Assembly: GCA_015057665.1 (NCBI GenBank)
Contig: SVDY01000004.1
Location: 62,001 to 126,000 of the forward strand
Direction: 5' to 3'
Source: Lachnospiraceae bacterium
GTDB taxonomy: Bacteria; Bacillota; Clostridia; Lachnospirales; Lachnospiraceae
DNA length: 64,000 nucleotides
The position numbers and the translations under genes are program-made. How positions within the stretch are numbered: the first letter of the stretch is position 1; every line of letters begins with the position of its first letter. Of this stretch, positions 43,260 through 52,968 are shown piece after piece. The notes under the pieces were generated by a model. It was not told the DNA's origin and ran no database searches. It saw only the letters and a program-made list of their open reading frames with translations.

Positions 43260-45029
43260 CTACAGGGAAATATGCAGTCTCTGCAGTTCGGCCTTTTTCT
43301 GAATTAATTCCTGCCATCTCACAATGTCCGTGGACCGGTTCATCTCTTCTTCAATACTATTGCTTTTTACTTTTTTTACAATATCCGTAAGCACTTTCTC
43401 GTTATCTTTCGGAAGCGGAGCTACCTTAAGTCTTGCGTTAAAAAGAGAAGCCACTTCGGACTGCTCCTCCGTATCCGGGAACTGGCTGATAATCTGAGCC
43501 GGTGTTACCCTGCCGTCTTTTGCATACTGATCAAAGAGCATAATGGCAACGGAGTGATATAAGTTTTCTACAAAATCATCGGGACCAATGATGTGTTTGA
43601 GCTTTTCAAACAGCTCCGGTCTGTTCACATACCAGGTAAGCAGAAGTTTCTGAGGCTGTTTCTTCGCATCATCTTTCTCCCGTCTGATCTGTTCCCTTGT
43701 CTCTGCCGGCTGTTGTTCTTCTGCTTTCTTTTCAAAACCTGCCATAGTTCCATAACGTTCCACCAGTTTTTGAAGATCTTTTGCGCCCATATAATAGCGG
43801 TTTGCCGCTGCTTCAATGTAATTGTTGCGCTCTAATACTTCCGGGATAGTGGCAAGCTTTTTGGCAAGTTCTTTCTGAAATGCAGTTCTGCTCTCCGGAT
43901 CCTGCTGATTATACGAATCTGCTAAAACCTGAATCTCGAACATCATGCTCGGCATAGCCTGTGCTATTCTCTCTTCTAAAGCTTCCGCTCCCAGATTCTT
44001 GATAAACTCATCCGGATCCTTATAAGGTTTTAAGTTGAGAACTCTCACCGTAAGTCCGGCATCCTTAAGAATCGGAATGGCTCTTAATGCCGCCTTGGTT
44101 CCTGCTCCGTCACTGTCAAAAGAAAGAACAACTTCACCTGTATACCGCTTCAGAAGCAGTGCGTGGGATGAGGTAAATGCTGTCCCCAGTGAAGCCACCG
44201 CATTGGTAAATCCAGCCTGATGCATAGAGATCACGTCAAGATATCCTTCACAGAGAATCATGTAATGCTTTCTCGTAGATCTGGCAAAATTCAGTCCATA
44301 CAGATTACGGCTCTTATCAAAGAGCAAGGTCTCCTTGGAGTTCAGATATTTAGGCTGTCCATCACCGAGAACTCGTCCGCCAAATCCAATGACCCTGTTA
44401 TTCACATCCACAATAGGGAAAATAACACGGTTAAAAAACTTATCATAGGCGCCTCTCTCTTCAATGGTTACCAGTCCGGAGTCTTTCAAATCTTTGTCCT
44501 TAAAACCTTTGGACTTCAGATACTGATAAAGCCCGTCCTTGTAAATATCTGCAAAGCCAAGGCCAAACTTCTTCATGATTTCTTCCGAAAGCCCTCTGTC
44601 TGTCAGGTACTGAAGCCCTCTCTCGCCCCTCTTATTGCGGAGAATATAATAAAAATATCCTGCTGCCGCCTTATTCATGGAACGAAGAAGAGCCTTCGCA
44701 TCCATCTCCTGCTTGGCCTCCTGGCTTAATTCCTGTTTGGGAAGTTCGATTCCGCTTCGGTCTGCCAGGTACTCCATAGCCTCTGTAAAAGTATAATTCT
44801 CATACTCTGTTAAAAAAGTAAAAATATTGCCGCCTTTTCCACAGCCGAAACAGTAATACATCTGCTTGTCCCTGCTGACAGAAAAAGAAGGGGTCTTCTC
44901 ATTGTGGAACGGACAACAGCCAAAATAAGAGCCGCCTTTCTTCTTCAGCTGAACGTGGGTGGATATTAAATCTACTATATCATTGCGGGAACGGACTTCT
45001 TCGATCAGTTCTTCCGGATATCTTGCCAT
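43260..45029 (-). CDS. dnaG: DNA primase
   Basis: 589 residues. CHC2 zinc finger (CPFHNEKTPSFSVSRDKQMYYCFGC), primase core with GLGFADIYKDGLYQYL and GRVL...YLNSKETLLFDKSRNLYGL, TOPRIM domain (ILCEGYLDVISMHQAGF, LSFDSDGAGTKAALR), and a helicase-binding C-terminal part. Makes RNA primers at the replication fork. ATG at 45029 has AAAGGCGG upstream; the GTG two codons earlier is too close to it. Classic dnaG-rpoD arrangement. Confidence 0.97.
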   Translation of the reverse strand: MARYPEELIEEVRSRNDIVDLISTHVQLKKKGGSYFGCCPFHNEKTPSFSVSRDKQMYYCFGCGKGGNIFTFLTEYENYTFTEAMEYLADRSGIELPKQELSQEAKQEMDAKALLRSMNKAAAGYFYYILRNKRGERGLQYLTDRGLSEEIMKKFGLGFADIYKDGLYQYLKSKGFKDKDLKDSGLVTIEERGAYDKFFNRVIFPIVDVNNRVIGFGGRVLGDGQPKYLNSKETLLFDKSRNLYGLNFARSTRKHYMILCEGYLDVISMHQAGFTNAVASLGTAFTSSHALLLKRYTGEVVLSFDSDGAGTKAALRAIPILKDAGLTVRVLNLKPYKDPDEFIKNLGAEALEERIAQAMPSMMFEIQVLADSYNQQDPESRTAFQKELAKKLATIPEVLERNNYIEAAANRYYMGAKDLQKLVERYGTMAGFEKKAEEQQPAETREQIRREKDDAKKQPQKLLLTWYVNRPELFEKLKHIIGPDDFVENLYHSVAIMLFDQYAKDGRVTPAQIISQFPDTEEQSEVASLFNARLKVAPLPKDNEKVLTDIVKKVKSNSIEEEMNRSTDIVRWQELIQKKAELQRLHISL

Positions 45030-45150
45030 ATTCACACCGCCTTTCTGAAAAATTATGTCAACCTTCTAGTTTGTTCTGTCGGTTCCATTGCCCAAAAAAG
45101 GGCAAAATATCCCCTTATAGTTATTATTCTACATAAAAATCAAAAATCCT

Positions 45151-46098
45151 CTAAAAAAGATTCGTAAAATCATAAAATATCTTATCCAGAGAAAATGTTT
45201 TTTTTGTGATAGGATAAAGACAGTCAGGCATGTCCTTCATACACTCTTCAATGACTTTTTCATCTCCGAAGAGATAAATTGGAATCCTGTCAACATAATT
45301 CGGATGTTCTTCTGTCCACTTTCTTTCTTCCCTTGCGAAATCCACCCATTTCCATTGGTCTTCGTAAGTCATAAACGCATATACATCCCAGGAATAGGTT
45401 TCCTCAATTCTGTCACTGTAAAAACATTCGTAATTAAATGCTTCCTCCCAGCAATGATTTCCAAAATCGAATAAATCTTTGTCCTTTCTCAGATTTTCCA
45501 CATACTTGTAATCGACCCAAACTTTATTGGATGTAGGTGTGTGGATCAAAACGTCTTTCCGATATCGTCCCATTCTCCAGTAGGAACCATACTGATTTCC
45601 CATTTGAATCACATGGGTCACTTCCGGTGTGGAATTGACAAATTCCAAAGCCTCCAGATCTTCCCTTTCCGTCAAAACATCTTTCCTTAAAACACAGCTT
45701 TCGGAAAACCTTTCCGCAATAGCTTTTATCATCTGATCTGCCGCTTGATCAGAGATCCACCGGCTTCCCTCCGGCTCATAACAGCCTGAGTATTCTATCC
45801 ATATTTTCTTTGCATCTGCCATAAACAGAGTCATGAATGTTCCAATGTAATAAATCGGATGTCCAATGGGACTGTCATCTATATGAATATAGTATACCTG
45901 GTCTTTTGCTTGTCCCTCTTCTACCCGGTCTTTATAGTTGTCATAGATCCAGTCCACAAGAGAATGAAGATGTTCTTCTGAAACAACCGGCCAAGTAAGG
46001 TCCGGCATTGCCGGACCTCCCTTATTCCACTTTATGATTTTTTTTGATGCTTCTTCCACACAAAGATGCATTTGTTGTCTGATTTCTTCTTTTGTCAT
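45151..46098 (-). CDS. Hypothetical protein, 315 residues
   Basis: Not recognised. Soluble, rich in Trp, Tyr and acidic residues; no signal peptide or membrane segment. Notable pieces: YYIHIDDSPIGHPIYYIGTFMTLFMADAKKIWIEYSGCYE and VWVDYKYVENLRKDKDLFDF. AGGAGG precedes the ATG. It follows the PHP-domain gene by 9 bp, so they are co-transcribed. First gene of the accessory island after dnaG; may be an island-specific partner or immunity-like protein (speculation). Confidence 0.75.
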   Translation of the reverse strand: MTKEEIRQQMHLCVEEASKKIIKWNKGGPAMPDLTWPVVSEEHLHSLVDWIYDNYKDRVEEGQAKDQVYYIHIDDSPIGHPIYYIGTFMTLFMADAKKIWIEYSGCYEPEGSRWISDQAADQMIKAIAERFSESCVLRKDVLTEREDLEALEFVNSTPEVTHVIQMGNQYGSYWRMGRYRKDVLIHTPTSNKVWVDYKYVENLRKDKDLFDFGNHCWEEAFNYECFYSDRIEETYSWDVYAFMTYEDQWKWVDFAREERKWTEEHPNYVDRIPIYLFGDEKVIEECMKDMPDCLYPITKKTFSLDKIFYDFTNLF

Positions 46099-46107
46099 AG
46101 CATCCTC

Positions 46108-47067
46108 CTATTCTTGATGAAATATCCGTTTCCAGTTTTCCAACATTCTATCCCATATTTTCATTGGAAAACGGTTATCCAAACTATCCTTTTCAGACTG
46201 GCCGTGGTAATCGGAACCGGCACTGATGAGAAAACCAAATTCTTTTGCTTTTTTTGCAAGCCAGGCTCTCTGTTTTTTATTATATCTTCCATAAAGTACC
46301 TCCATAGCGGCAAGAGGTCCTGCTGCTTCTTTAAAACGTGTCATCAAACGATTGAGTTCCCATTTGTTAAACCGGTAATAAAGAGGATGGCATAAAACAA
46401 TAGCTATAATAGAATCACCGCCTGCCTCTCTGATTTCACGGATTGTCTCTTCCAGACCTTTGTAAGCAGCTTTGTATGGTGCCGCATCAACCCAGGCGAG
46501 TTTTTTGCCATACTTGCCAAAATATAAATCATAACCCTCGCCTCGATAGGAAATCTGTCCATGGTCATACATATAATCTTCTATATGTTTCCGTCCTACG
46601 TGTTCCGTTTCAGGGTATCTTTTTTTGAAAGTATCATAATCAGGAATTTCTTTTCCGCAAAGAGCAAGTTTTTCCCGCTGTTCATTGAAACGTCCTCTGT
46701 TATCTATCTTTCTGTCTGCAAGAAAACGGATTCGGTCTCCGTCTGTGGTAAGAACTACCATGTGCACATCTTCCAGTTGTTTTTCTGTGGGTTTGTTTTG
46801 GTTTTGACTTGTGGGACTTTGATCTGTATCACCTTGTTTTTTATCATAATTGGTAGATACTTCAATGCCTTCTACGATTTCAATACGCCCCTGAAATTTC
46901 TTTCTTAATATGATTAATTCTTCCTTCGTCAAAAGCCGGTTATGGTCTGTAATACTGATAACGCCGATCTGATTCTCTATGGCCTTCTGAATCAATTCTT
47001 CCGGTGACAGATTCCCGTCGCTGAGATTGGTATGACAGTGAAATTCCACATATTTGACTTTCTTCAT
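46108..47067 (-). CDS. PHP-domain phosphoesterase, island copy
   Basis: 319 residues. PHP motifs: VEFHCHTNLSDG (HxH), SITDHNRLL (DH), GIEVSTNY (E), a later CHPLYYRFNKWELNRLM and SAGSDYHGQSEKDS (DxH). A Gln/Asn/Lys-rich loop follows the first part (~residues 75-92). Reaction unknown. RBS AAGGGGAG before the ATG. Lies between the TPR kinase gene (16 bp) and the orphan gene (9 bp) as one transcription unit. It is unlike the PHP protein at 35578 apart from the motifs. Confidence 0.87.
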   Translation of the reverse strand: MKKVKYVEFHCHTNLSDGNLSPEELIQKAIENQIGVISITDHNRLLTKEELIILRKKFQGRIEIVEGIEVSTNYDKKQGDTDQSPTSQNQNKPTEKQLEDVHMVVLTTDGDRIRFLADRKIDNRGRFNEQREKLALCGKEIPDYDTFKKRYPETEHVGRKHIEDYMYDHGQISYRGEGYDLYFGKYGKKLAWVDAAPYKAAYKGLEETIREIREAGGDSIIAIVLCHPLYYRFNKWELNRLMTRFKEAAGPLAAMEVLYGRYNKKQRAWLAKKAKEFGFLISAGSDYHGQSEKDSLDNRFPMKIWDRMLENWKRIFHQE

Positions 47068-47083
47068 AAACTCTCCCCTTTCC

Positions 47084-49741
47084 TTATCCTCTCTGTATAA
47101 GTTGACGGTATATATCTTCCGCCCGTTCCATATATTCAGAACTTTCTTTTTCTCTTCCAGTCATGCGGAGCATATAGCCGTAATTGCCATAAAGGTGCAC
47201 CATGACTTCCAGATAAGCTTCCGGCTCTTTCTCATGAAGTCTTCCCATAATGTGGATTGCTTCTTGATATAAAGGTTCGCTGTTTCCAAAATCACCTTCC
47301 ACATCATAGTAGTATGCCAGTTCCTTCAATCTTTGAACCACGCTGATCCATCCTTTATGAGGATTCTCTAAAACTTCTTCTCTGCTGATAGCAAGAGATG
47401 TTCTGCAAAGAGATACGGCTTCTTCTGTCTGTCCCATCTCAAAGCAGAAAAACGCCATGTTGTAATAAACTTCGGAAAGTCTTCCAAGATCTTTCGTCTG
47501 TTTGTTCTTATTCAGTTCCTCTTCGATTTCTATTGCCTGATCATAAAGCTGTTCACATTCCTTTAGCAGAAACTGTCTGGAAGCAGTATCCTGTTCTGAT
47601 TTGGCAAGCTCGAGCAGACAATTGGCCAGATTACCGCAGATCAGGGCGTAACCCCGGTCTTTCTTTTTTTCGACAAGTTCCATTGCCTTGCGAAGATAGA
47701 ATACTCCAAGACCGGCTGCACCCAGGTTGGCAAAATGAATTCCCAGATTATTATAAACATCCGACAACTTTTCTCTGTCTTTCATTTCCTCGCACATTTT
47801 CTGGGCTCTTTCCAGATACCAGATATTTTTGTGAAAATCATTGAATGCATAGTACAGATTTGATCTTAATAAATACAAATCAGCCATGGCCGTCTTTGCA
47901 ACAGAAGCATCCCCTTCATATATTTTCTCCAGCTTGTCAGACACATCCATAGCCTGTGTAAAACGATGAGTTGAATGAAGAAAGGAAGCATATTCATAGA
48001 TACAGTTGTAGTCCAAACGATACTTTTCAGAAAGCTCAGCATTTTCCCTGAAACAATCTTCAAGCATAGCAATTCGTTCCGGATTCAGACCCTGGCAATA
48101 GAGAACGGCTGTCTTAATTTTGTTTTCAGACAAATATCCTTTGATCAGTTCCATCCCCTGCTCCGCCATACTCTTAGCTGCGTCCAGTTCTCTTGTTCTC
48201 TCTTTTTCATTTAAAAGAGCAACGGCACCTTCATAGTTTCCTTCCTCTAAAAGTCGTTTTGCTGCATTTCCACGTTCTGTTATAATAGCCCCGTCCTCGT
48301 CCATTTGAAGAATTTTATTATAATGATCGAGCATATTTCCCTCCAGTTCATAAAGCTGCTGTGTTGTTTTTTCCAACTGACCGGATATCTCTATCAGCTT
48401 ATGGAATACAGATTCATCCAGAGGGTTTTCTATGTTTTTCATGCGCAGCTTGTAGAAGTTTTTGCTGAGAACTTCCTTTTTCTGTCTTAAGTCCTGCACA
48501 TTCTTATTCAATCGATAGAATGGAACATGATCAAGTGAAAAGACTTCCTGATTGTCAAGGAGAACCTTACCATCTCGAAATTCCACCTTTTCTGCCATAT
48601 TTTCATTTTTAATCCAGTCCAAAAGACTGTTCAATTTCACAGTATCCGGATGGACAATGTCCTTTCTGGTAAAACAGGTTTTGGAAGTATAGCCCGCATA
48701 GACTGCTTTTAAATCCTGCATTAATGCTTCTGCATTCTCATACCCTTTTTCCATCCGATCAAATAAATCTTCTATCAGAAGTCTGCCAAGAATGTCTATC
48801 AGTTCTTTCCCCGTCTCTTCAATCTTCTTTGTCTCCTGTTTTTCCCACAGTGTATATTCATTGATAAAATCTTTTAACAATTCTTCTTTCATGGAATCGG
48901 ATAAAGTTCCACCCTGCCATGTTTTATGAAAGAAAAGAGTGTAAAGATAAGAACCAATGGCATACAAGTCAGAAATCGGTTTCAGATTTGCTCTCTTCAT
49001 TCTTTCAAATTCACGCTCAGACACACCCTCTTCCAGATATTTCTCAAGCATGCGGATCTGTGGAGAAATATACTGGGAGTTAAGATAAATCCGGTCCATT
49101 TTAGCTAAAGAATCATCCCGGTATGGCACCAGACTGTCTGTATCGATTAGGATCACAACACTGGGTCTTCTAATCCACAGGAAATTCTCCGGTTTAAAAT
49201 CCAGCATCAAATAACCTTCTTCGTGAAGAATTCCCATGGTTTCTGTCAGACTCACTGCCGCGTTCAGCTTTTCTCTTAAACTTACCGGTTCTGCCTGTTT
49301 CAGATCAGCACCAAGATGGGCATCACTTACAATGTAATAACTGTCTCCGTATACTCCGGTAACCAGTGGTTTTACTGCAATCTCCATAGCACCGGAAGCC
49401 GCCAGTTTCTTTTGATACTCAAGCCCCTGCATAAACTGTTCCCATGCCATTTTGTATTCTGTCTGTTCCTTTATCTTTTCACTCACCAAAAGACAGCCTG
49501 ATTCCTCTTCCCGCACAACATGAAAATCTACAGCTTTTCTTTTTATATCGGGATAGAATTCTTTTATAATCACTCGGTTAGGAACAATTCCATTTTCACT
49601 ATGAATATGTCCATGATAAACAAGACAGCTGCTGCCTTCAGATACCTGATCCTGTGCATCATCGATCTGAATTCTGATTCCGTTAATGGTGAATTCCGTT
49701 CCTTTTTTCATTGGTATTCTGTTTCTTTTCACAAAGGTCAT
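47084..49741 (-). CDS. Protein kinase-like protein with C-terminal TPR repeats
   Basis: 885 residues. The N-terminal ~340 resemble a eukaryotic-type kinase: VIIKEFYP (VAIK-like Lys), catalytic loop LMLDFKPENFLW (HRDxKPxN variant, with Leu for His and Phe for the Arg-next position), IDTDSLVPY (DFG variant), and an APE-like QYISPQ. A linker with coiled-coil propensity (~380-480) follows, then TPR-like helical pairs to the end (SDVYNNLGIHFANLGAAGLGVFYLRKAMEL, SEVYYNMAFFCFEMGQTEEAVSLCRTSLAI). The unusual catalytic residues leave activity open; TPRs suggest a partner protein. AGAAGGAG precedes the ATG. Confidence 0.85.
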   Translation of the reverse strand: MTFVKRNRIPMKKGTEFTINGIRIQIDDAQDQVSEGSSCLVYHGHIHSENGIVPNRVIIKEFYPDIKRKAVDFHVVREEESGCLLVSEKIKEQTEYKMAWEQFMQGLEYQKKLAASGAMEIAVKPLVTGVYGDSYYIVSDAHLGADLKQAEPVSLREKLNAAVSLTETMGILHEEGYLMLDFKPENFLWIRRPSVVILIDTDSLVPYRDDSLAKMDRIYLNSQYISPQIRMLEKYLEEGVSEREFERMKRANLKPISDLYAIGSYLYTLFFHKTWQGGTLSDSMKEELLKDFINEYTLWEKQETKKIEETGKELIDILGRLLIEDLFDRMEKGYENAEALMQDLKAVYAGYTSKTCFTRKDIVHPDTVKLNSLLDWIKNENMAEKVEFRDGKVLLDNQEVFSLDHVPFYRLNKNVQDLRQKKEVLSKNFYKLRMKNIENPLDESVFHKLIEISGQLEKTTQQLYELEGNMLDHYNKILQMDEDGAIITERGNAAKRLLEEGNYEGAVALLNEKERTRELDAAKSMAEQGMELIKGYLSENKIKTAVLYCQGLNPERIAMLEDCFRENAELSEKYRLDYNCIYEYASFLHSTHRFTQAMDVSDKLEKIYEGDASVAKTAMADLYLLRSNLYYAFNDFHKNIWYLERAQKMCEEMKDREKLSDVYNNLGIHFANLGAAGLGVFYLRKAMELVEKKKDRGYALICGNLANCLLELAKSEQDTASRQFLLKECEQLYDQAIEIEEELNKNKQTKDLGRLSEVYYNMAFFCFEMGQTEEAVSLCRTSLAISREEVLENPHKGWISVVQRLKELAYYYDVEGDFGNSEPLYQEAIHIMGRLHEKEPEAYLEVMVHLYGNYGYMLRMTGREKESSEYMERAEDIYRQLIQRG

Positions 49742-49858
49742 AATTTTCTCCTTCTTTTTGTTTTTCTTTCACGACATTTTTCATAGTATCCTTTAATTGT
49801 TTTACTTTACCATAGAATCGGTCTTATTTCATTAAAGATACTCTATATTTTGAAAGTT

Positions 49859-50359
49859 TTATTCCCCCTTTTCCCTTAACTTTTCAAGCATTTCATATGA
49901 AGTTTCACTAATAATTGCATTTTGTTCTGCGATTTCTTTCAAAATGTCTTCTGGAATTTTTAGTTTTATTGCTTTTAATTCTCTTTCGTATTTTTCCTTC
50001 AATTGCTTCTCGGCTGCTTTCCGCTCCAAAGTATATGAAGAAAAAAGAGTACTCTTGTTGACACATCTTTTATAATACTTGTCCTGTCCTGTAATTTTCA
50101 CTTTAATCAAATAGTGGAAAGGTGTTTCCTCCAAAACAGTACCTATAATACATTTGTCTGAACCTGGGGAGGAATCATTATGAAGACAGACACGATCTCC
50201 GATTTGAATTCCTCCTTTCTCCAATTCCAGTTTGCAGCTAAATCCTGCCAGATTTAACTCTTCATCAAAATAAGGTTGTGAAATGACCCAGTTTTTCTTT
50301 GGTTCATTGTTGTACTCCTCGGTTACCGATTTGATAAACATCATGATTTCTCTCTTCAT
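49859..50359 (-). CDS. Hypothetical protein, 166 residues
   Basis: Not recognised. N-terminal half may be a small beta barrel (GGIQIGDRVCLHNDS, CIIGTVLEETPFHYLIKVKI); the C-terminal ~60 residues are a charged helix (LERKAAEKQLKEKYERELKAIKLK). No membrane segment. AGGAGG precedes the ATG. Located between the sigma-like gene and the TPR kinase. Confidence 0.7.
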   Translation of the reverse strand: MKREIMMFIKSVTEEYNNEPKKNWVISQPYFDEELNLAGFSCKLELEKGGIQIGDRVCLHNDSSPGSDKCIIGTVLEETPFHYLIKVKITGQDKYYKRCVNKSTLFSSYTLERKAAEKQLKEKYERELKAIKLKIPEDILKEIAEQNAIISETSYEMLEKLREKGE

Positions 50360-50512
50360 AATTGTTTCCTCCTGTGTTCAATTATCAATGTACATTTTGC
50401 TGTCTTATAAGGGACAGCGCCTTATATAATTACTATACGGCAGGGCTGATTTTTTAATTTTTTCTTTTCCCTTTTTTCATAATCAAATTTCGGAAGAACA
50501 TTATTTTTTTAC

Positions 50513-50552
50513 AAAAAACGGAGTGTTGCAAACCACAACCACTCCGTTTTTT
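50513..50552. terminator. Bidirectional terminator after the sigma-like gene
   Basis: AAAAAACGGAGTG pairs with CACTCCGTTTTTT, 13 bp perfect, 14-nt loop, T6 on both strands; 16 bp after the stop at 50569. The rest of 50360-50568 holds only A/T-rich leader sequence of the 166-residue gene. Confidence 0.92.
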
Positions 50553-50568
50553 ATTTTAAATTCTGTTT

Positions 50569-52848
50569 TTATTTTCTCCGCTTTCTGTCCATATAGCGGT
50601 CCGGATCATCGATGCAGTAATCCCACATTGGCTGATCCAGTTTTTTCATCCACATATACCGGTATAATTCCAATGGTTCTGCACAGGTCAGTACCAGTTT
50701 CAGATACAGATCATAAGCATTTTCATTGTTCAGAGCCATATACCCACAGGCGCTCAATTCTCTGTAAACTTTATCTTCAAAGTAGGCCAGCCTCTCTTCA
50801 TAATTATCACTGACTCTGGTTGAATTAAGAAGTTTATAACAAAAATTCGCAAACAGCAGGGTCAGTAACAGATTACGTTTCGTCATTGCCGGACGGGTCG
50901 AAAAGGAAGAAATGACATTATCATCATAGATTAATGCATTTAAAAATTCGTCTGTATTAAGAAAAGACGATTTTTTACCTATTACACATGCATCTTCCAC
51001 ATCCGGATCCATCACCCCATATAAAGTACGGCGTATGTATGGCCGGTCAATATCCACCTGTTTTGGCACATCAAAGATTGACTCACCACGCTCTTGTGCC
51101 TTCCTTAAATAGTATTCATATGTGATTTCATTCCCGTCATACTGGGTAATATTCTCCCGCAGTTCTTTCAATTGATTATGGAACAACTCTTCACTGGAAC
51201 CCATAAGTTTTTTCTTCTTTATCACTTCGGTTTTCCTGATAATGTCTTCTAATTTCTCAATCTTTTCCGTAAATAAAATATCTTTATATTCGGATTTTAA
51301 TTGATCAATATCTTCTATATAGAAAAGAATTTCATTTCCAATCCTTCTGGAGGCATCATACATATTCTCCAGAACGGAATCAGAAACATTTTCTTCCCTT
51401 ACATCTTTGTATAATGCATCCAGGCAGTCATATGCCTCTTTGTAATTGGAAAATCCACAGAAAGCGGCATATTTTAACGTAAAGTACATATAGATATACT
51501 CTCTTTGTGTAAAATCAGATTCAGCACATTTTATGACTTTTTTTCGAAATGCAGAATAGATTTCCATGGTCATGCCGGTTGCAAGAGCCATATCGTTTAA
51601 CTTTGTTTCATTTAAATCGGATACCAGCCCGGCAAAATAAGCTTTCATTTTAGAAACCGTTACTCCGCTTCTTTTATAATCAGCCTTCAGATATTTTAAA
51701 CAAAGTTCTTCTTCTTTGGTGCCATAATGAGCTTTCAAATATCTCATTACATACTTGCTGCAATCTACACTTTTAATCTGTTCGACCTGTTTTAAGAATC
51801 GTTCCTCCTTTTCGCTTCCATAAAAAGAACCTGCATCCATGTCCCAGCATTTTTTTGGCAGTCTTATATGCTGTTTCTCCATACCGAAAATATAATCGGT
51901 GAGACGATTCTGTTTTTGAATCAGCTTTGTAGTTTCACCTGAAGAAACATATTTCAAGTGATTTAAATATTCACCTATATCTTCCGCCCCTGTTTCTTCT
52001 TCCACATATCCACCCTGGCGGATTACTTTTTTCACTTTGTTATACAGTTTTTTCTTAATTTTGTCATATTCCTCCCTGGTCATTCCTGCCTTTTTCAATA
52101 TGGAATTAATGCTTTTTTCATGAAATTCACTGGTGAGGATATGAAGTACCAGTTTTTCTTTCGGGTCATCACAGGGGATTTTTTTCATATTCTCAAGGAC
52201 GCCTGTCATGTCTAAACTCGTCTGTTCTTCCATTACCATGTCGTCAACGAGATGTTCATCAGGGATCCGGAGAACAGCCTCCAATTCTTCATCATTCTCT
52301 TCTCCTATCTCCATATTCAAAGACAAGGCTCCCTTGTGCACATTGTCTTTGTTCAGTGCATGCAGAATATATTTTTCAATCCAGTATTTTGCATAGGTTG
52401 AAAATGCACCTTTTTTATAATCGTATTTTTCTATGGCTTTCATCAGGCCTATATTCCCTTCCTGTATCAAGTCAGGAAATGACAGGCCGCGGCCTGTAAA
52501 ATTTTTTGCTATAAAAATCACATAACGAAGATTGGCCTGTGCCATTTTGTTTTTGGCAGCCTGGTCACCATTCTTTATCCGTTTTGCCAGTTCTACCTCT
52601 TCTTCCTTTGTCAAAAGGGGAACTCTGCCTATTTCATTCATGTAAAGACGAACAGAATCCACCACTTCTTCCTGTTCCGTCTTTTCTGTCTGGATTTCTT
52701 CTTCCAAGCTCTCGTCCTCTGACATGATATCATGATCTTCCATTGTGTCATCATCTGGCATTATGTCACTATCAGAACCATCCATAGAATAGAAATATTC
52801 CATATATTGGTTGTTTTTCTTGTCAGTTTCATTCTCTTTTCTCTTCAT
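50569..52848 (-). CDS. Sigma-70-like protein with ~460-residue novel C-terminal extension
   Basis: 759 residues. Acidic N-terminus (~1-55), region 1.2 ([28 protein letters not shown]), region 2 ([56 protein letters not shown]), then a divergent region 3 and a possible degenerate region 4 ([30 protein letters not shown], ~270-300). The remaining ~460 residues are helical, charged and unrecognised. Core-binding region 2.2 is close to RpoD, so it should bind RNA polymerase; region 4 is weak, so promoter choice may differ. AGGAGG precedes the ATG; ended by a strong terminator. Confidence 0.85.
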   Translation of the reverse strand: MKRKENETDKKNNQYMEYFYSMDGSDSDIMPDDDTMEDHDIMSEDESLEEEIQTEKTEQEEVVDSVRLYMNEIGRVPLLTKEEEVELAKRIKNGDQAAKNKMAQANLRYVIFIAKNFTGRGLSFPDLIQEGNIGLMKAIEKYDYKKGAFSTYAKYWIEKYILHALNKDNVHKGALSLNMEIGEENDEELEAVLRIPDEHLVDDMVMEEQTSLDMTGVLENMKKIPCDDPKEKLVLHILTSEFHEKSINSILKKAGMTREEYDKIKKKLYNKVKKVIRQGGYVEEETGAEDIGEYLNHLKYVSSGETTKLIQKQNRLTDYIFGMEKQHIRLPKKCWDMDAGSFYGSEKEERFLKQVEQIKSVDCSKYVMRYLKAHYGTKEEELCLKYLKADYKRSGVTVSKMKAYFAGLVSDLNETKLNDMALATGMTMEIYSAFRKKVIKCAESDFTQREYIYMYFTLKYAAFCGFSNYKEAYDCLDALYKDVREENVSDSVLENMYDASRRIGNEILFYIEDIDQLKSEYKDILFTEKIEKLEDIIRKTEVIKKKKLMGSSEELFHNQLKELRENITQYDGNEITYEYYLRKAQERGESIFDVPKQVDIDRPYIRRTLYGVMDPDVEDACVIGKKSSFLNTDEFLNALIYDDNVISSFSTRPAMTKRNLLLTLLFANFCYKLLNSTRVSDNYEERLAYFEDKVYRELSACGYMALNNENAYDLYLKLVLTCAEPLELYRYMWMKKLDQPMWDYCIDDPDRYMDRKRRK

Positions 52849-52938
52849 AGAAATCCTCCTGTCCTATTTTTACTATTATAACATGAAGATACCTTCTTCT
52901 TAAAGATAACTTTTCATACAATAAATTTTAAATGCCAA

Positions 52939-52963
52939 TAGAGCAGGGAAATCCCCTGCTCTA
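52939..52963 (-). terminator. Hairpin after the 352-residue gene
   Basis: TAGAGCAGGG / CCCTGCTCTA, 10 bp, 5-nt loop, 6 bp after the stop; only a weak T-rich tail on the minus strand. Confidence 0.6.
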
Positions 52964-52968
52964 TGATG

